Translations under genes and position numbers: made by a program | Shown: positions 1-8,951 of the stretch, in pieces | How positions within the stretch are numbered: position 1 is the stretch's first letter | Layout of the letters: each line of letters starts with the position of its first letter | The notes under the pieces: generated by a model | The model's input: the letters and a program-made list of their open reading frames with translations, nothing else | The model's database searches: none | What the model was told of the DNA's origin: nothing | Source of the DNA: Ancrocorticia populi | GTDB taxonomy: Bacteria > Actinomycetota > Actinomycetes > Actinomycetales > Actinomycetaceae | Direction: 5' to 3' | Assembly (NCBI RefSeq): GCF_003123745.1 | Contig: NZ_QETB01000003.1 | Coordinates: forward strand, 186,001-250,000 | DNA length: 64,000 nucleotides

Positions 1-297
1 AACATCGAGTTCGTTGAGGCCGAGGCGCCGGCGGTTCCCAAGCTGCTGCCAGACGTTGATATCGCGATCATCAACGGCAACTTCGCCCTGCAAAACGATC
101 TGGTTCCGTCCGAAGATGCGATCTACCTCGAAGAGGGCGAAGGCAACCCTTACTCCAACATCCTCGCGTGGAACTCCGAGTCGGACTCCGAGGTAGTAGA
201 GGCCGCGCAGACTCTCGACGAGCTTCTTCACTCCCAGGAAGTCTCGGACTTCATCGAGGAGACTTGGCCCGATGGTGAGGTCATCCCGGCCTTCTAA
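1..297 (+). CDS. metQ: Methionine ABC transporter substrate-binding lipoprotein, C-terminal part (partial at window edge)
   Basis: Frame 1 is open from the first base to a TAA at 295-297 and encodes the last 98 residues of an NlpA/MetQ-type periplasmic-binding lipoprotein. Typical family elements are a VDIAIINGNFA segment, a following PSEDAIYLEEGE segment, an Asn-Pro-Tyr-Ser-Asn stretch, and a helix with Leu-His-Ser-Gln-Glu-Val-Ser near the end. MetQ proteins capture D/L-methionine for the MetNI importer. The N-terminus and lipobox lie outside the window. Proximity to metF-metE supports a methionine role; NlpA family members for other substrates cannot be excluded from the C-terminus alone. 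Confidence 0.85.
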   Translation, partial: NIEFVEAEAPAVPKLLPDVDIAIINGNFALQNDLVPSEDAIYLEEGEGNPYSNILAWNSESDSEVVEAAQTLDELLHSQEVSDFIEETWPDGEVIPAF

Positions 298-312
298 GCC
301 CTTGACACTGAG

Positions 313-361
313 GCCCCGCTTACCCGCCCCGTTTCGTACGGGAGATTTGGGTAGGCGGGGC
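313..361 (+). terminator. Rho-independent-like terminator after metQ
   Basis: A 13-bp stem (313-325 with 349-361, one T-G wobble) encloses a second small hairpin (CCCGT/ACGGG). It starts 16 bp after the metQ stop. There is no long T-run, as is common in actinobacteria. Confidence 0.65.
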
Positions 362-402
362 TTCGTCGTCGTTATTAGTTGTTAATTGTCGACGACGACG
401 AG
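361..402. repeat. Inverted pair of the dispersed AACGACGACGA motif
   Basis: A minus-strand copy (361-378, CTAATAACGACGACGAAG) faces a plus-strand copy (379-402, ending GTCGACGACGACGAG). The second copy overlaps the last codons of the nitrite reductase gene, giving its Val-Val-Val-Asp-Asn C-terminus. The pair sits between the convergent metQ and nirK ends and could form a hairpin or act as a bidirectional terminator. Confidence 0.6.
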
Positions 403-3006
403 CTTTCCGTGTGCACCACGCTCCGCATTACTCATCGCGTGGTTCACGATGGTGTAGCTGCCGGCTTGGTGCGGAGAGAACTCGACGAAACCTCCCTGAG
501 CGGCGAGCAAGCCGAGTGTCTGCGAGCCCGAATCCTCGCTGTGATCAATCAGGTAATCACCCTCGCTCCAGACCGTATCGAACTGGGTACCCACTACGTG
601 GAAGCTGAGCGGCAGATTCGGACCGGCGTCCAATACCCACATGCGCACGCGGTCACCCGCCTGAGCGCTCAGCGGCTCGTGATCGTACTGGAAGGGGTAA
701 CCGTTGAAAGTCACGGCCGAGGGCGTCCCGTACGCCACCGCGTCAGCGTCCGTGCCCTCCGTGAGGTCGCTAGACCAATACTGCTCGCCCTGAATGAGCA
801 CGTACTCCTCGTCAACGGGTTCCAGGCCCGGCGGATCGATGATCACCGCGCCGTACATGCCGTTGGCGATGTGGACGGACATCGGGGATGTGGAGCAGTG
901 GTACATCCAGATACCGGAGCGGTTCGCCGTGAACTCGTAGGTCAGGGATTCGCCCGGCTCGATGGTGCGCATCGGCTCATCGGGCGATACGTCGCCCGCG
1001 TGGAAATCGATCGAATGTCCCATCGAGCCGTTATTGGTGAGCTCCACAACGAAGCGATCGCCTACCTTCCCACGCAGGACAGGACCCGGAGTCTGGCCGT
1101 TGAACGTCCACACAGTTTGGGTGCGGCCGGGGGCCACCTCCTTCTCAACTTCTTCGACGTCTAGGCTCACGTGATGGACCGTTTCCTCGGGCGCAGGATC
1201 CAGCGCGGCGTCCCACGGCACAAATTGCTCGCCAGGATCCGCTGAGAGTTCGGCCATCGTGGGCAGATTGGGTAAGCCATTCGAGGGGCCCGAGGCCGAA
1301 TCAGAATCGTGCGAGTTGGCGGTGCCGGTGGCAATAACGTCGAGGGTCATCCCCATCTGGCGGTGGCCCACCATAGAACACCACCCCTCAGTGGATTCTT
1401 CAATGATTCCCGCGTCCACTGTGGCGGTTTCGCCAGTGGGTACCGGGCCGGTTTCCGCCCCGTTATCAAACACCAGATCGTGGCGCTGATCCCCCGTGTT
1501 TTCAAAGTTGACGATCAAGCGGTTTCCGGCCGGAACCTTGATCTGGCTGGGGACGAATGACATGCCGCTCACCGTCACGTCAACCTCGGTGACGGGCGCG
1601 TTCTGGTTGTCCGATGTACCGGGGCCAGCAACCGATTGGACACCGTAACCACCCGCGGTCACGGCTAGGAGCAGAGCCGCGGCAATAGCGGCACCCGATT
1701 TCAGGTGGGGATCGGGCATGGGGCGCGGGCCGCGCTCTTGAGCAGGCCTGCTAGTCTCTGACGGCTTGGATTCGGGACGCTTTTGCCTGACTACCGCCAT
1801 GAGCACAAGCACAAAGCTCATGAGGGCTGTGAGTCCGGCTGCGCCCAGCAGAATGTTATGGACGTGCAGGGGGAAGGGCATTAGTGCCAGAACCATCGCA
1901 CCGTTCAGGACAAAGAACCTTAGGGCCCCGGTTCGCTCTAGGAATTCAATGGACTGGCGCAGCATCGCCGGCCCTCCCCCGGCCACAACTGGAAGCAGGT
2001 AGGTGAGAGAGCCGAGGATCAGCTGGAGTGCTCCAGCTGCGAGGAAGATCGCGTAGGTTCCGCCGGAGACGCTGCGCGCCTCCTGAGCGTCAGGTGCCAG
2101 CGCCAATTGCACCGCCCACACCGCACAACCCGCCACCAGCCAGATGAGCCCGGCCCCAATAGTCCAGCCATCGCCAACGCCCAGCATCGAACCGCGCCAT
2201 GTCTTGAACACAGGCCAGAGAACGCCCACGATGGCGGCCACAACCCACACACCGGCGGCGATACCCGCCACTACTGGAAGGCCGGCGAGGGACGCTGCCG
2301 CACCCACCACGATCGCGCTGATAAGGACCGGAAGCGCCCGTCCCGCCCACCTCAGGCTTTGGGCGCTCATGCGAGTCCGGCCCACCGTTGGCCCAAACGT
2401 AACGATAGTTCCCAGCACCGTCATCCCGATGAAGCCGAGCACCATCGCAAACACGTGTACTAGCGCCATAGCGTCGTGGTTCTCATATAGGGCTGGCCAC
2501 CACGATTGAGCCAGCTCGAAGCTGGTCACATCGATCGTCATGATCAGGCCCACCAGTGCCCCGATGATGAAGATGATGCCGCCCGCAAGGTGGTAGCGGA
2601 GAGTGACCGCACCCGGAGAAACGAAGGCGGCACCCATGGCACGCCGCAGTGCCCATGAGTGCCAGACGAACGCGGCGCACACCATAAGAGAACCTAGGAC
2701 CCCGAGTACAACACCCGCCATACCGGTGGTGGCAAGTGCTCCAGCCAGCACAAGGGTGCCGACCGATTGAAGAGCTAGCCGAATGATCTGATGGGGCTGA
2801 GACTGCTTCGAACGGGTGAGGGCATCGGCGAAATGCCACGTCCAGATGAGGATAGAGGCACCGGCCACGCCCAGCCCACTCACGTGGATGAGATACCACC
2901 GAGGGTTGGGAAGGATGAGCTGACCGGCCACTGAAGCCACCAGCACGATGATCCAAAAGCCGGTGACTATCGCTGTCATGCGATGCCACGTAGAACGAGC
3001 CAGCAT
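382..3006 (-). CDS. nirK: Membrane-fused copper nitrite reductase (NirK/AniA type) with extra cupredoxin domain
   Basis: 874 residues. Residues 1-405 form about ten hydrophobic segments; a further membrane segment lies near 437-455. Residues 475-560 are a cupredoxin domain with candidate type-1 copper ligands H509, C543, H548 and M551/M553. Residues 615-874 are the two-cupredoxin nitrite reductase core: type-1 ligands H664, C704, H712, M717; type-2 ligands H669, H703 and, from the neighbouring subunit, H803; catalytic Asp D667. It should reduce nitrite to NO outside the membrane. Many actinobacterial NirK proteins carry such N-terminal membrane domains. ATG start has GAGGGCAG upstream. A multicopper oxidase of other function is less likely because the NirK ligand set is complete. 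Confidence 0.85.
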   Translation of the reverse strand: MLARSTWHRMTAIVTGFWIIVLVASVAGQLILPNPRWYLIHVSGLGVAGASILIWTWHFADALTRSKQSQPHQIIRLALQSVGTLVLAGALATTGMAGVVLGVLGSLMVCAAFVWHSWALRRAMGAAFVSPGAVTLRYHLAGGIIFIIGALVGLIMTIDVTSFELAQSWWPALYENHDAMALVHVFAMVLGFIGMTVLGTIVTFGPTVGRTRMSAQSLRWAGRALPVLISAIVVGAAASLAGLPVVAGIAAGVWVVAAIVGVLWPVFKTWRGSMLGVGDGWTIGAGLIWLVAGCAVWAVQLALAPDAQEARSVSGGTYAIFLAAGALQLILGSLTYLLPVVAGGGPAMLRQSIEFLERTGALRFFVLNGAMVLALMPFPLHVHNILLGAAGLTALMSFVLVLMAVVRQKRPESKPSETSRPAQERGPRPMPDPHLKSGAAIAAALLLAVTAGGYGVQSVAGPGTSDNQNAPVTEVDVTVSGMSFVPSQIKVPAGNRLIVNFENTGDQRHDLVFDNGAETGPVPTGETATVDAGIIEESTEGWCSMVGHRQMGMTLDVIATGTANSHDSDSASGPSNGLPNLPTMAELSADPGEQFVPWDAALDPAPEETVHHVSLDVEEVEKEVAPGRTQTVWTFNGQTPGPVLRGKVGDRFVVELTNNGSMGHSIDFHAGDVSPDEPMRTIEPGESLTYEFTANRSGIWMYHCSTSPMSVHIANGMYGAVIIDPPGLEPVDEEYVLIQGEQYWSSDLTEGTDADAVAYGTPSAVTFNGYPFQYDHEPLSAQAGDRVRMWVLDAGPNLPLSFHVVGTQFDTVWSEGDYLIDHSEDSGSQTLGLLAAQGGFVEFSPHQAGSYTIVNHAMSNAERGAHGKLVVVDN

Positions 3007-3177
3007 CTGCCCTCACTCTGCACACTTATTTTCACGGATTTATACAGTTAAATTATCCCGGGTTGTGCGCGGTTTGGGAACTCCGGCTGTAGATCTGGCA
3101 CGCACGCCACACCAGCGCTCCGGTCCAAAAGGCGGACACCCCTAACTCACCAGCTGAACTTATCGCAGAATTCTTAC
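3007..3177. other. Intergenic region between divergent nirK and met genes
   Basis: Contains an AT-rich stretch at about 3025-3055 within otherwise GC-rich DNA, a plausible site for divergent promoters. I see no clear FNR, NsrR or riboswitch consensus. It precedes the Met-rich reading frame at 3178. Confidence 0.35.
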
Positions 3178-3291
3178 ATGATCATCGAAAACGCTTCGCG
3201 CCCTAGACCAGACCGAGTTGGTACTCAGTTGGCTGCACGAATGCACATGATGATGCAGGAGGTTGCGCCGCTGAAGGCGGTGCGCCGGTGA
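3178..3291 (+). CDS. Met-codon-rich small ORF overlapping the metF start (candidate leader peptide)
   Basis: A 37-codon frame from ATG 3178 to TGA 3289-3291. Its stop overlaps the GTG start of metF in the arrangement GTGA, as in translational coupling. An internal ATG at 3241 would give a 16-residue peptide starting Met-His-Met-Met-Met, so four of its first five codons are Met. Placed directly before methionine biosynthesis genes, this resembles an attenuation leader sensing charged tRNA-Met, though that is inference. No strong Shine-Dalgarno precedes either ATG. It does not resemble a known protein to me. Confidence 0.4.
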   Translation: MIIENASRPRPDRVGTQLAARMHMMMQEVAPLKAVRR

Positions 3292-4220
3292 GCATCTCCC
3301 CCAACTCCACACGCCGTGGATCGCGGACGCTCTCCTTTGAAGTGATGCCGCCCCGCCGCCCGGACATTGCTCCCAAGTTCTGGAACACAGTTACTCGGCT
3401 CCTCGAAACGCAGCCGGACTTCCTTTCGGTCACGTATGGGGCAGCGGGCCAAGATCGCAGCACAGCCCGCCAGGTTGTGCGCCGGCTCGTGAGAGATACC
3501 CCGATCCAGCCCATCGCACACCTGACATGTGTGCGAGCCTCACGTGAAGAACTCGTCTCGGTTATCTCGGATTACTTGGACTCCGGCGTACGTACGTTCC
3601 TTGCCCTGAGAGGCGATCCCCCTGCAGACGATCCCACGTGGCGTCCCGCGGCAGACGGGGTGAATTCGGCCGCCGAGCTGGTGAACGTCATCCGCACCCT
3701 TGAGCAGCATCGCAACATCAAACAGCCTGGAGCGGGACTGCGCGCTGCGTTCAAACCGCTCACGATCGCCGTGGCCACCTTCCCGTCGGGAAACCCCGAG
3801 GCGGGGACCAGCCCCGAGCAGGAGATTGAACGCCTCCTGCTCAAACAGGTAGCTGGCGCGGATTTCGCCATCACCCAGCTCTTCTTCGAGGCCGATGATT
3901 ACATCGCCTTCGTGGAAAAGGCTCGCCGGTATGGCGTGACAATCCCGATCGTCGCTGGCATCTTGGTGCCAACTGAACCGCGCCGGTTGGCGCGCGTAGC
4001 CGAGCTGACGAAGGTGGTGGCACCCGAACGGCTGGTGAACGATCTTTCTCGCGCAAGTGACGAGCAAGACCTGTATCGTCGCGGAATCGTTCACGGTTCA
4101 ACGCTCGCCCGCCAGATCCTTGACTCCGGGGCGCCCGGCATCCACTTTTACACGTTTAACAAGGCCCAGCCCGTCCTCGACCTCATTGACGAATTACCCG
4201 AACTAACACCCACTGACTAA
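3288..4220 (+). CDS. metF: 5,10-methylenetetrahydrofolate reductase
   Basis: 310 residues, the usual MetF length. It reduces methylene-THF to 5-methyl-THF, the methyl donor for methionine synthase. Family marks: the N-terminal SFEVMPPR segment (FEFFPPK equivalent), a VTYGAAGQ loop, an ALRGDPP loop (folate/flavin site), the AVATFPSGNPEA segment, and a central ADFAITQLFF motif. The start is GTG 3288, coupled to the small upstream frame; an AGGAGG about 25 nt upstream is too distant to be its own site. It is 9 bp from metE and surely cotranscribed with it. Confidence 0.95.
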   Translation: MSISPNSTRRGSRTLSFEVMPPRRPDIAPKFWNTVTRLLETQPDFLSVTYGAAGQDRSTARQVVRRLVRDTPIQPIAHLTCVRASREELVSVISDYLDSGVRTFLALRGDPPADDPTWRPAADGVNSAAELVNVIRTLEQHRNIKQPGAGLRAAFKPLTIAVATFPSGNPEAGTSPEQEIERLLLKQVAGADFAITQLFFEADDYIAFVEKARRYGVTIPIVAGILVPTEPRRLARVAELTKVVAPERLVNDLSRASDEQDLYRRGIVHGSTLARQILDSGAPGIHFYTFNKAQPVLDLIDELPELTPTD

Positions 4221-4229
4221 GGAAGAACC

Positions 4230-6542
4230 ATGGCAACCGAATTCCCCACGGCAACAATCCTCGGATACCCGCGCATCGGGCGCCGCCGCGAACTCAAGCG
4301 CGCCGTCGAATCCTACTGGGCCGGGCGGTCAACCGCCGAAGAGCTCACCTCCGCGTTCACCGCACTGCGCCACGCCACCTTCGATCGGCTGGCCGAACTC
4401 GGCTACGATCGCAGCAATTCTTCAATCCCGGAGAATTCCTCGCTGTACGATCAGGTTCTTGACGTCACGTGGCAGCTAGGTGCCATCCCGCAGCGTTTTT
4501 CCGGCAAGAGCGAATTGGACCTCTACTTCGCACTTGCGCGCGGCGATCAGGACGTTCCGCCACTGGAGATGACGAAGTGGTTCGATACGAACTACCACTA
4601 CCTCGTTCCCGAAATTGGTCCAGACACCCCGATTTCGTTTGCTAACGATCACCTTGTTCAGCGCTTCGTTGAGGCGAAGAACGCCGGCACTTTAACGCGC
4701 CCCGTTGTGGTTGGTCCCGTCACGTATTTGGCTTTGGCTAAGGCCGCCGATGACGCCCCAGAGGGTTTTGAGCCACTTGATCGGATCGACGACGTTGTGG
4801 CCGCTTACCGCGAACTCGTCTCAGCCTTCGGTGCGGCAGGAGCAACGTGGGTGCAATTCGATGAGCCGGCGCTCGTCTCCGATAATCTCTCGGTCTCACG
4901 GATAGACCTTGCCGAGATCGCCGGCCGTGTCTGGCCGCTGCTCGCGGCGCTTGAGGACCGCCCGAGTCTGCTGCTGGCCCTGCCCTATGGCGATGGGCGT
5001 ATGGCTCTCCCAGCCATTGCGGGCTCCGGCGTTGAGGCCATCCAGCTTGATCTGGTGCGGGGATCAGCTCCCGTTCCCGGGGAAGTGAACCTCTCCAAGG
5101 TTCGGCTCGTGGCTGGCCTGATTGACGGACGCAACATTTGGCGGGCCGATCTGGCGGCGGCACGCGATGCCCTTATCGAACTCGAACAGCTGGGCGCCGC
5201 GGGAATCTCCGTGGCTACCACAAACTCTTTGCAACACGTGCCTCACGATACGGCCGATGAGAAGTGGGGGGATACCGAGCTCAACGCGAACCTGCACGAT
5301 TGGCTGGCGTTCGCCGATCAGAAAGTGGCTGAAACGGCGGTTCTGGCACGTGGACTCTCACATGGCTGGGACAGTGTTGCCGCCGATATCGCGCAGGCAT
5401 CCACGGCCCTCGCCGCCCGAGCGATCGCCCCGGGTGTGCGCCGCGAAGACGTTCGCACCCGCACCGCCGCACTTACCGAAGCTGACCGCACCCGTATCCC
5501 TTTCACTGAGCGTGAGCCGATTCAGGCACAAAAGCTTGGCTTACCTATTCTTCCCACCACGACGATCGGTTCCTTCCCCCAAACTCCGGAGATCCGCAAC
5601 GCACGCGCTGCGCTAAACCGGGGAGAGATCGATGAGGCTGGCTACACGGAGCGAATCCGCGGTGAGGTAGCCAAGGTGATCAAGCTGCAAGAGGATCTGG
5701 ATATCGACGTCCTTGTGCACGGCGAGCCAGAGCGCAATGACATGGTTCAGTACTTCGCTGAACAGTTCGATGGCTTTGCCGCTACCCGCAACGGCTGGGT
5801 CCAGTCCTACGGATCTCGCTGCACACGTCCTTCCATCCAGTGGGGCGATGTGGCCCGCCCGGCGCCCATGACAGTGGAGTGGACCTCTTACGCCCAATCT
5901 CTAACCGGACGCCCGGTTAAGGGAATGCTTACTGGTCCCGTCACCATCTTGGCGTGGTCCTTCCCCCGGATCGACATTCCGCTGGGCGAATCCGCCGATC
6001 AGATCGCGCTAGCACTGCGGGACGAGGTGGCCGATCTTGAGGCCGCCGGCACTTCCATCATTCAGGTGGATGAGCCCGCGCTGCGCGAACTCCTGCCGCT
6101 GGACGCCGATCGTCAGGCCGATTACCTCGACTGGTCCGTGGGCTCCTTCAGGGCCGCCACCGCGGGTGTGCGCCCGGATACGCAGATCCATACGCACCTG
6201 TGCTACTCAGAGTTCGGCCAGATCATCGATGCAATCGCGGGCCTGGACGCGGACGTAACTTCGATTGAGGCAGCACGCTCGAAGATGGAAGTGCTCCCCG
6301 AGCTGGCCGCTAACGGCTTCTTCCGTGGCGTTGGCCCCGGTGTGTGGGACATCCACTCCCCACGCGTGCCCAGCACGGCCGAACTCGTTGAGCTCATCCA
6401 AGCCGCAGCTCAGTCCGTTCCGGCCAACCACCTCTGGGTCAACCCGGATTGTGGATTGAAGACGCGCGCGTACCCCGAAACGAACGCAACCTTGGCGAAC
6501 CTGGTCGAGGCCACAAAGATTGTCCGGGCTGAACTAGCCTAG
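4230..6542 (+). CDS. metE: Cobalamin-independent methionine synthase (5-methyltetrahydropteroyltriglutamate-homocysteine methyltransferase)
   Basis: 770 residues in the two-barrel MetE architecture. It transfers the methyl group from 5-methyl-THF-polyglutamate to homocysteine. Zinc ligands are visible at H656, C658, E680 and C741 in IHTHLC, DVTSIE and NPDCGLKTR. The N-terminal ILGYPRIGRRRELK segment is diagnostic. Start ATG 4230 follows AAGGAAG. It lies in one operon with metF, which supplies its substrate. Its TAG stop overlaps the convergent rocD gene by 9 bp. Confidence 0.97.
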   Translation: MATEFPTATILGYPRIGRRRELKRAVESYWAGRSTAEELTSAFTALRHATFDRLAELGYDRSNSSIPENSSLYDQVLDVTWQLGAIPQRFSGKSELDLYFALARGDQDVPPLEMTKWFDTNYHYLVPEIGPDTPISFANDHLVQRFVEAKNAGTLTRPVVVGPVTYLALAKAADDAPEGFEPLDRIDDVVAAYRELVSAFGAAGATWVQFDEPALVSDNLSVSRIDLAEIAGRVWPLLAALEDRPSLLLALPYGDGRMALPAIAGSGVEAIQLDLVRGSAPVPGEVNLSKVRLVAGLIDGRNIWRADLAAARDALIELEQLGAAGISVATTNSLQHVPHDTADEKWGDTELNANLHDWLAFADQKVAETAVLARGLSHGWDSVAADIAQASTALAARAIAPGVRREDVRTRTAALTEADRTRIPFTEREPIQAQKLGLPILPTTTIGSFPQTPEIRNARAALNRGEIDEAGYTERIRGEVAKVIKLQEDLDIDVLVHGEPERNDMVQYFAEQFDGFAATRNGWVQSYGSRCTRPSIQWGDVARPAPMTVEWTSYAQSLTGRPVKGMLTGPVTILAWSFPRIDIPLGESADQIALALRDEVADLEAAGTSIIQVDEPALRELLPLDADRQADYLDWSVGSFRAATAGVRPDTQIHTHLCYSEFGQIIDAIAGLDADVTSIEAARSKMEVLPELAANGFFRGVGPGVWDIHSPRVPSTAELVELIQAAAQSVPANHLWVNPDCGLKTRAYPETNATLANLVEATKIVRAELA

Positions 6543-7727
6543 ATCCGCCAGCGCCGCCGCGAGACCAGTCAGCATGAATTCAACATCTTCTGACGTTACG
6601 GTTAGCGGCGGCGAGAGCCGGACGGTGGAGCCATGGGTATCCTTGGCTAGAACGCCGTGGGCAGCTAGCCGCTCGCACAGGTCCCGCCCGGTTCCCAGCT
6701 CCTCCGGTATGGTGACACCGCTCCACAGCCCCACATGGGTGAAGTGTTCGATTCCCTCCATCGATTCGAGCCCTCGCCGCATCTGGGGCGCGAGGCGGCG
6801 CACATTCGCCTGAGGCTTGCCTTCAGCCAGAATCTGGACTACCTCGCGCGCGACGGCCGCCGAGAGTGGGTTGCCACCGAATGTCGAGCCGTGCTGACCG
6901 GGCCCGAGCACGCCCAACACGTCACGTCTGCCCACCACGGCCGATACCGGAACAATCCCTCCTCCGAGGGCTTTTCCGAGCGTCATGAGGTCCGGCTTGA
7001 CGCCCCACAGGTCGCAGGCAAGGGTGGTGCCTGTTCGCCCCAGACCGGACTGGATCTCGTCCGCTATGAGCAGCACATTGTTTCGCGAGCACAGCTCCCG
7101 TAGGCCGGGCATGAAGTCATCCGGTGGGATGATTACCCCTGCTTCGCCCTGTATTGGCTCGGTCAGCACGGCCACGGTATTGGGATCGACCAGTCGCTCT
7201 ACCGATGCGACATTTCCGAACGTCGCTTGCCGAAAGCCCTGAGTGTAGGGGCCAAAGTCGCGGCGTGCATCGTCGTCGTCAGAAAAAGAAATCACCGTCG
7301 TAGTCCGGCCGTGAAAATTCGAACCCATCACGATGATGTTTGCCCTGTCTTCGGGGACGCCTTTAACCCGGTAACCCCACGCGCGCGCAGTCTTGATGGC
7401 AGTCTCTACGGCCTCCGCGCCGGTGTTCATGGGCAATACCATCTCTGCCTCGCACAAAGTGGCGAGTTCGCGGGCCAGCGGACCCAGCTGATCGTTGCGG
7501 AACGCCCGGGAGATCATCGTGAGGCGGCCCATTTGCTCTGTGGCACGGGCAACCAAGCGATCGTTGGTGTGCCCAAAGTTCACCGCAGAATACCCCGCAA
7601 GGCAATCAAGGTATCGATCTCCCTCGGTGTCCTCAACCCATGCACCGTGTCCGGAGCGGATAACCACGTCAAGGGGATGGTAGTTGTGGGCTAGCCACGT
7701 GGATTCTTCGTCGATGAAATGCTCCAT
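6534..7727 (-). CDS. rocD: Ornithine aminotransferase (ornithine--oxo-acid transaminase)
   Basis: 397 residues, class-III PLP aminotransferase. It converts ornithine and 2-oxoglutarate to glutamate semialdehyde and glutamate. PLP-binding lysine K252 lies in TLGKALGGG; D223 in ADEIQ is the pyridine-nitrogen Asp. The N-terminal NYHPLDVVI segment and the GEAGVIIPPDDF segment match RocD rather than ArgD. A copy of the dispersed motif encodes the Asp run near residue 150. Ends tail to tail with metE. No clear Shine-Dalgarno before the ATG. Confidence 0.9.
   Translation of the reverse strand: MEHFIDEESTWLAHNYHPLDVVIRSGHGAWVEDTEGDRYLDCLAGYSAVNFGHTNDRLVARATEQMGRLTMISRAFRNDQLGPLARELATLCEAEMVLPMNTGAEAVETAIKTARAWGYRVKGVPEDRANIIVMGSNFHGRTTTVISFSDDDDARRDFGPYTQGFRQATFGNVASVERLVDPNTVAVLTEPIQGEAGVIIPPDDFMPGLRELCSRNNVLLIADEIQSGLGRTGTTLACDLWGVKPDLMTLGKALGGGIVPVSAVVGRRDVLGVLGPGQHGSTFGGNPLSAAVAREVVQILAEGKPQANVRRLAPQMRRGLESMEGIEHFTHVGLWSGVTIPEELGTGRDLCERLAAHGVLAKDTHGSTVRLSPPLTVTSEDVEFMLTGLAAALADLG
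7271..7288 (-). repeat. Dispersed motif copy inside rocD
   Basis: On the minus strand the bases read CTTTTTCTGACGACGACG, matching the T-run plus GACGACGACG form of the repeated motif. Here it is coding and gives Ser-Asp-Asp-Asp-Asp in a surface-type loop. Confidence 0.45.
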
Positions 7728-7759
7728 GATTCATGGTATCGCCGAAACCGCACGCTAAC

Positions 7760-8857
7760 CTAGACTTTCCGGCGGAAGTCTCCCTGCAGGCCCGTGCGCA
7801 CGAATCCGAGGTGCGCGTTGATATCCACGAGGTGCTCGTTGGCGGGATCCACGCCCGTGGTGATGGTTTCGGTTTGCGGATGCGAATCGATCACGTTGAT
7901 GATGTTCGCGGCCTTCAGCGTGATGCCGAGGTTGCGCCCACGGTGTTCAGGGCGAACGATCGTGCCGGCCTGAACCGGGCGCTCGGGTGAATCCACGTTT
8001 GAGATGATGGTGGAAAAGCCCACTACTTCCCCACGGCTGTCTACGGCGGCGGTAGTAAAATGAGGCTGGCCAACTGCCACGTTATACGCGTCTTCGCCGG
8101 CCAAGGAAGCCGCGGTCCACGATTCAGTCCGCGACACCTCCGGAGAACCCTGCTGCTCATCCATGGTGAACTGGCGCCGGAACTTCGCCAAGGAATCCAG
8201 CAGATTTGCGGGCGTCATGCCCTGCCAAGAGACGAGGCGGTAATCGCCCGGCTGGATCAGCGGGGTCATGCGTTCGCGGATCGTCCCATGATCAGAAACG
8301 TCCCAGCGGTAATCCTCGTATGTATGAGCCAGCGTAAAGCCATGCCGCAGGAGGAAGGCACTCCCCGGTTGCTCCATGAACAGCTCGGAGACCGTGGCGT
8401 TATAGGTACTGGGATACGGCATATACACCCGGCAAGAGAGCCACTTAACGCCGCGCTTCTTTGCTTCCTTGGAGATGACCTCAAGCAGGTAGTCCTCGTA
8501 TCCCTTACCCCAGCTTTCAGGATGAATCACGATGTCGAAAAAGCCAAGGGATCGCTCTTTATGTACTTGGGAAAGTCGCAGGTAGCCATAGCCGAGGATC
8601 TTGGCGGGACGGCCCGGGGCAAGCTGGGCGATGGGCGCATCGAAGTTGCTTTCCGTCGGATCGCTCAGGAGATAGACGAGGCGCTTATAGACCTGATCAC
8701 GTGCATGTGCCGTAGAGACCTCGCGGGCCGAGTGCACGGTGATGGCACGCGCCTGCCCATCCTCATACCGGGCCCGTGTCAACGCCTCGATGGCTTCGAA
8801 CTGGCCGAACGGATCCTCGCCGGGATAGGACGGAACGGCAACTTCTGTGATATCCAT
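7760..8857 (-). CDS. Tandem-domain GNAT N-acetyltransferase
   Basis: About 365 residues with two GNAT folds: the first around residues 60-200, with an IHPESWGKGY coenzyme A loop, and the second around 255-365, with a TIVRPEHRGRNLGITLK loop (R/Q-x-x-G-x-G/A type). Such double-GNAT proteins are common in actinobacteria; some, like MshD, act in mycothiol synthesis, but this one lacks enough signal to assign a substrate. I chose ATG 8857 because GAGAGG lies 7 nt upstream; a GTG two codons earlier is less well placed. A TATAAT hexamer at 8875-8880 (minus) suggests its own promoter just after the sdhB terminator. Confidence 0.75.
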   Translation of the reverse strand: MDITEVAVPSYPGEDPFGQFEAIEALTRARYEDGQARAITVHSAREVSTAHARDQVYKRLVYLLSDPTESNFDAPIAQLAPGRPAKILGYGYLRLSQVHKERSLGFFDIVIHPESWGKGYEDYLLEVISKEAKKRGVKWLSCRVYMPYPSTYNATVSELFMEQPGSAFLLRHGFTLAHTYEDYRWDVSDHGTIRERMTPLIQPGDYRLVSWQGMTPANLLDSLAKFRRQFTMDEQQGSPEVSRTESWTAASLAGEDAYNVAVGQPHFTTAAVDSRGEVVGFSTIISNVDSPERPVQAGTIVRPEHRGRNLGITLKAANIINVIDSHPQTETITTGVDPANEHLVDINAHLGFVRTGLQGDFRRKV

Positions 8858-8882
8858 GTGCACCTCTCAACCAGATTATAGA

Positions 8883-8912
8883 ACGAGGAGGCCCCCGAAA
8901 GGACCTCCTCGT
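8883..8912 (-). terminator. Terminator of the sdhCAB operon
   Basis: A perfect 9-bp stem (ACGAGGAGG 8883-8891 with CCTCCTCGT 8904-8912) lies 40 bp after the sdhB stop and is followed on the minus strand by TTCTATAAT. Confidence 0.7.
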
Positions 8913-8951
8913 ACCGGGCCTTAAGACACCCGGCAATTCTCTCAGGACAAT

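Noticed and set aside
379-1164. 261-residue frame antisense to nirK
   Set aside because: Sense strand encodes the copper-binding core; antisense frame is arginine/histidine-rich noise.
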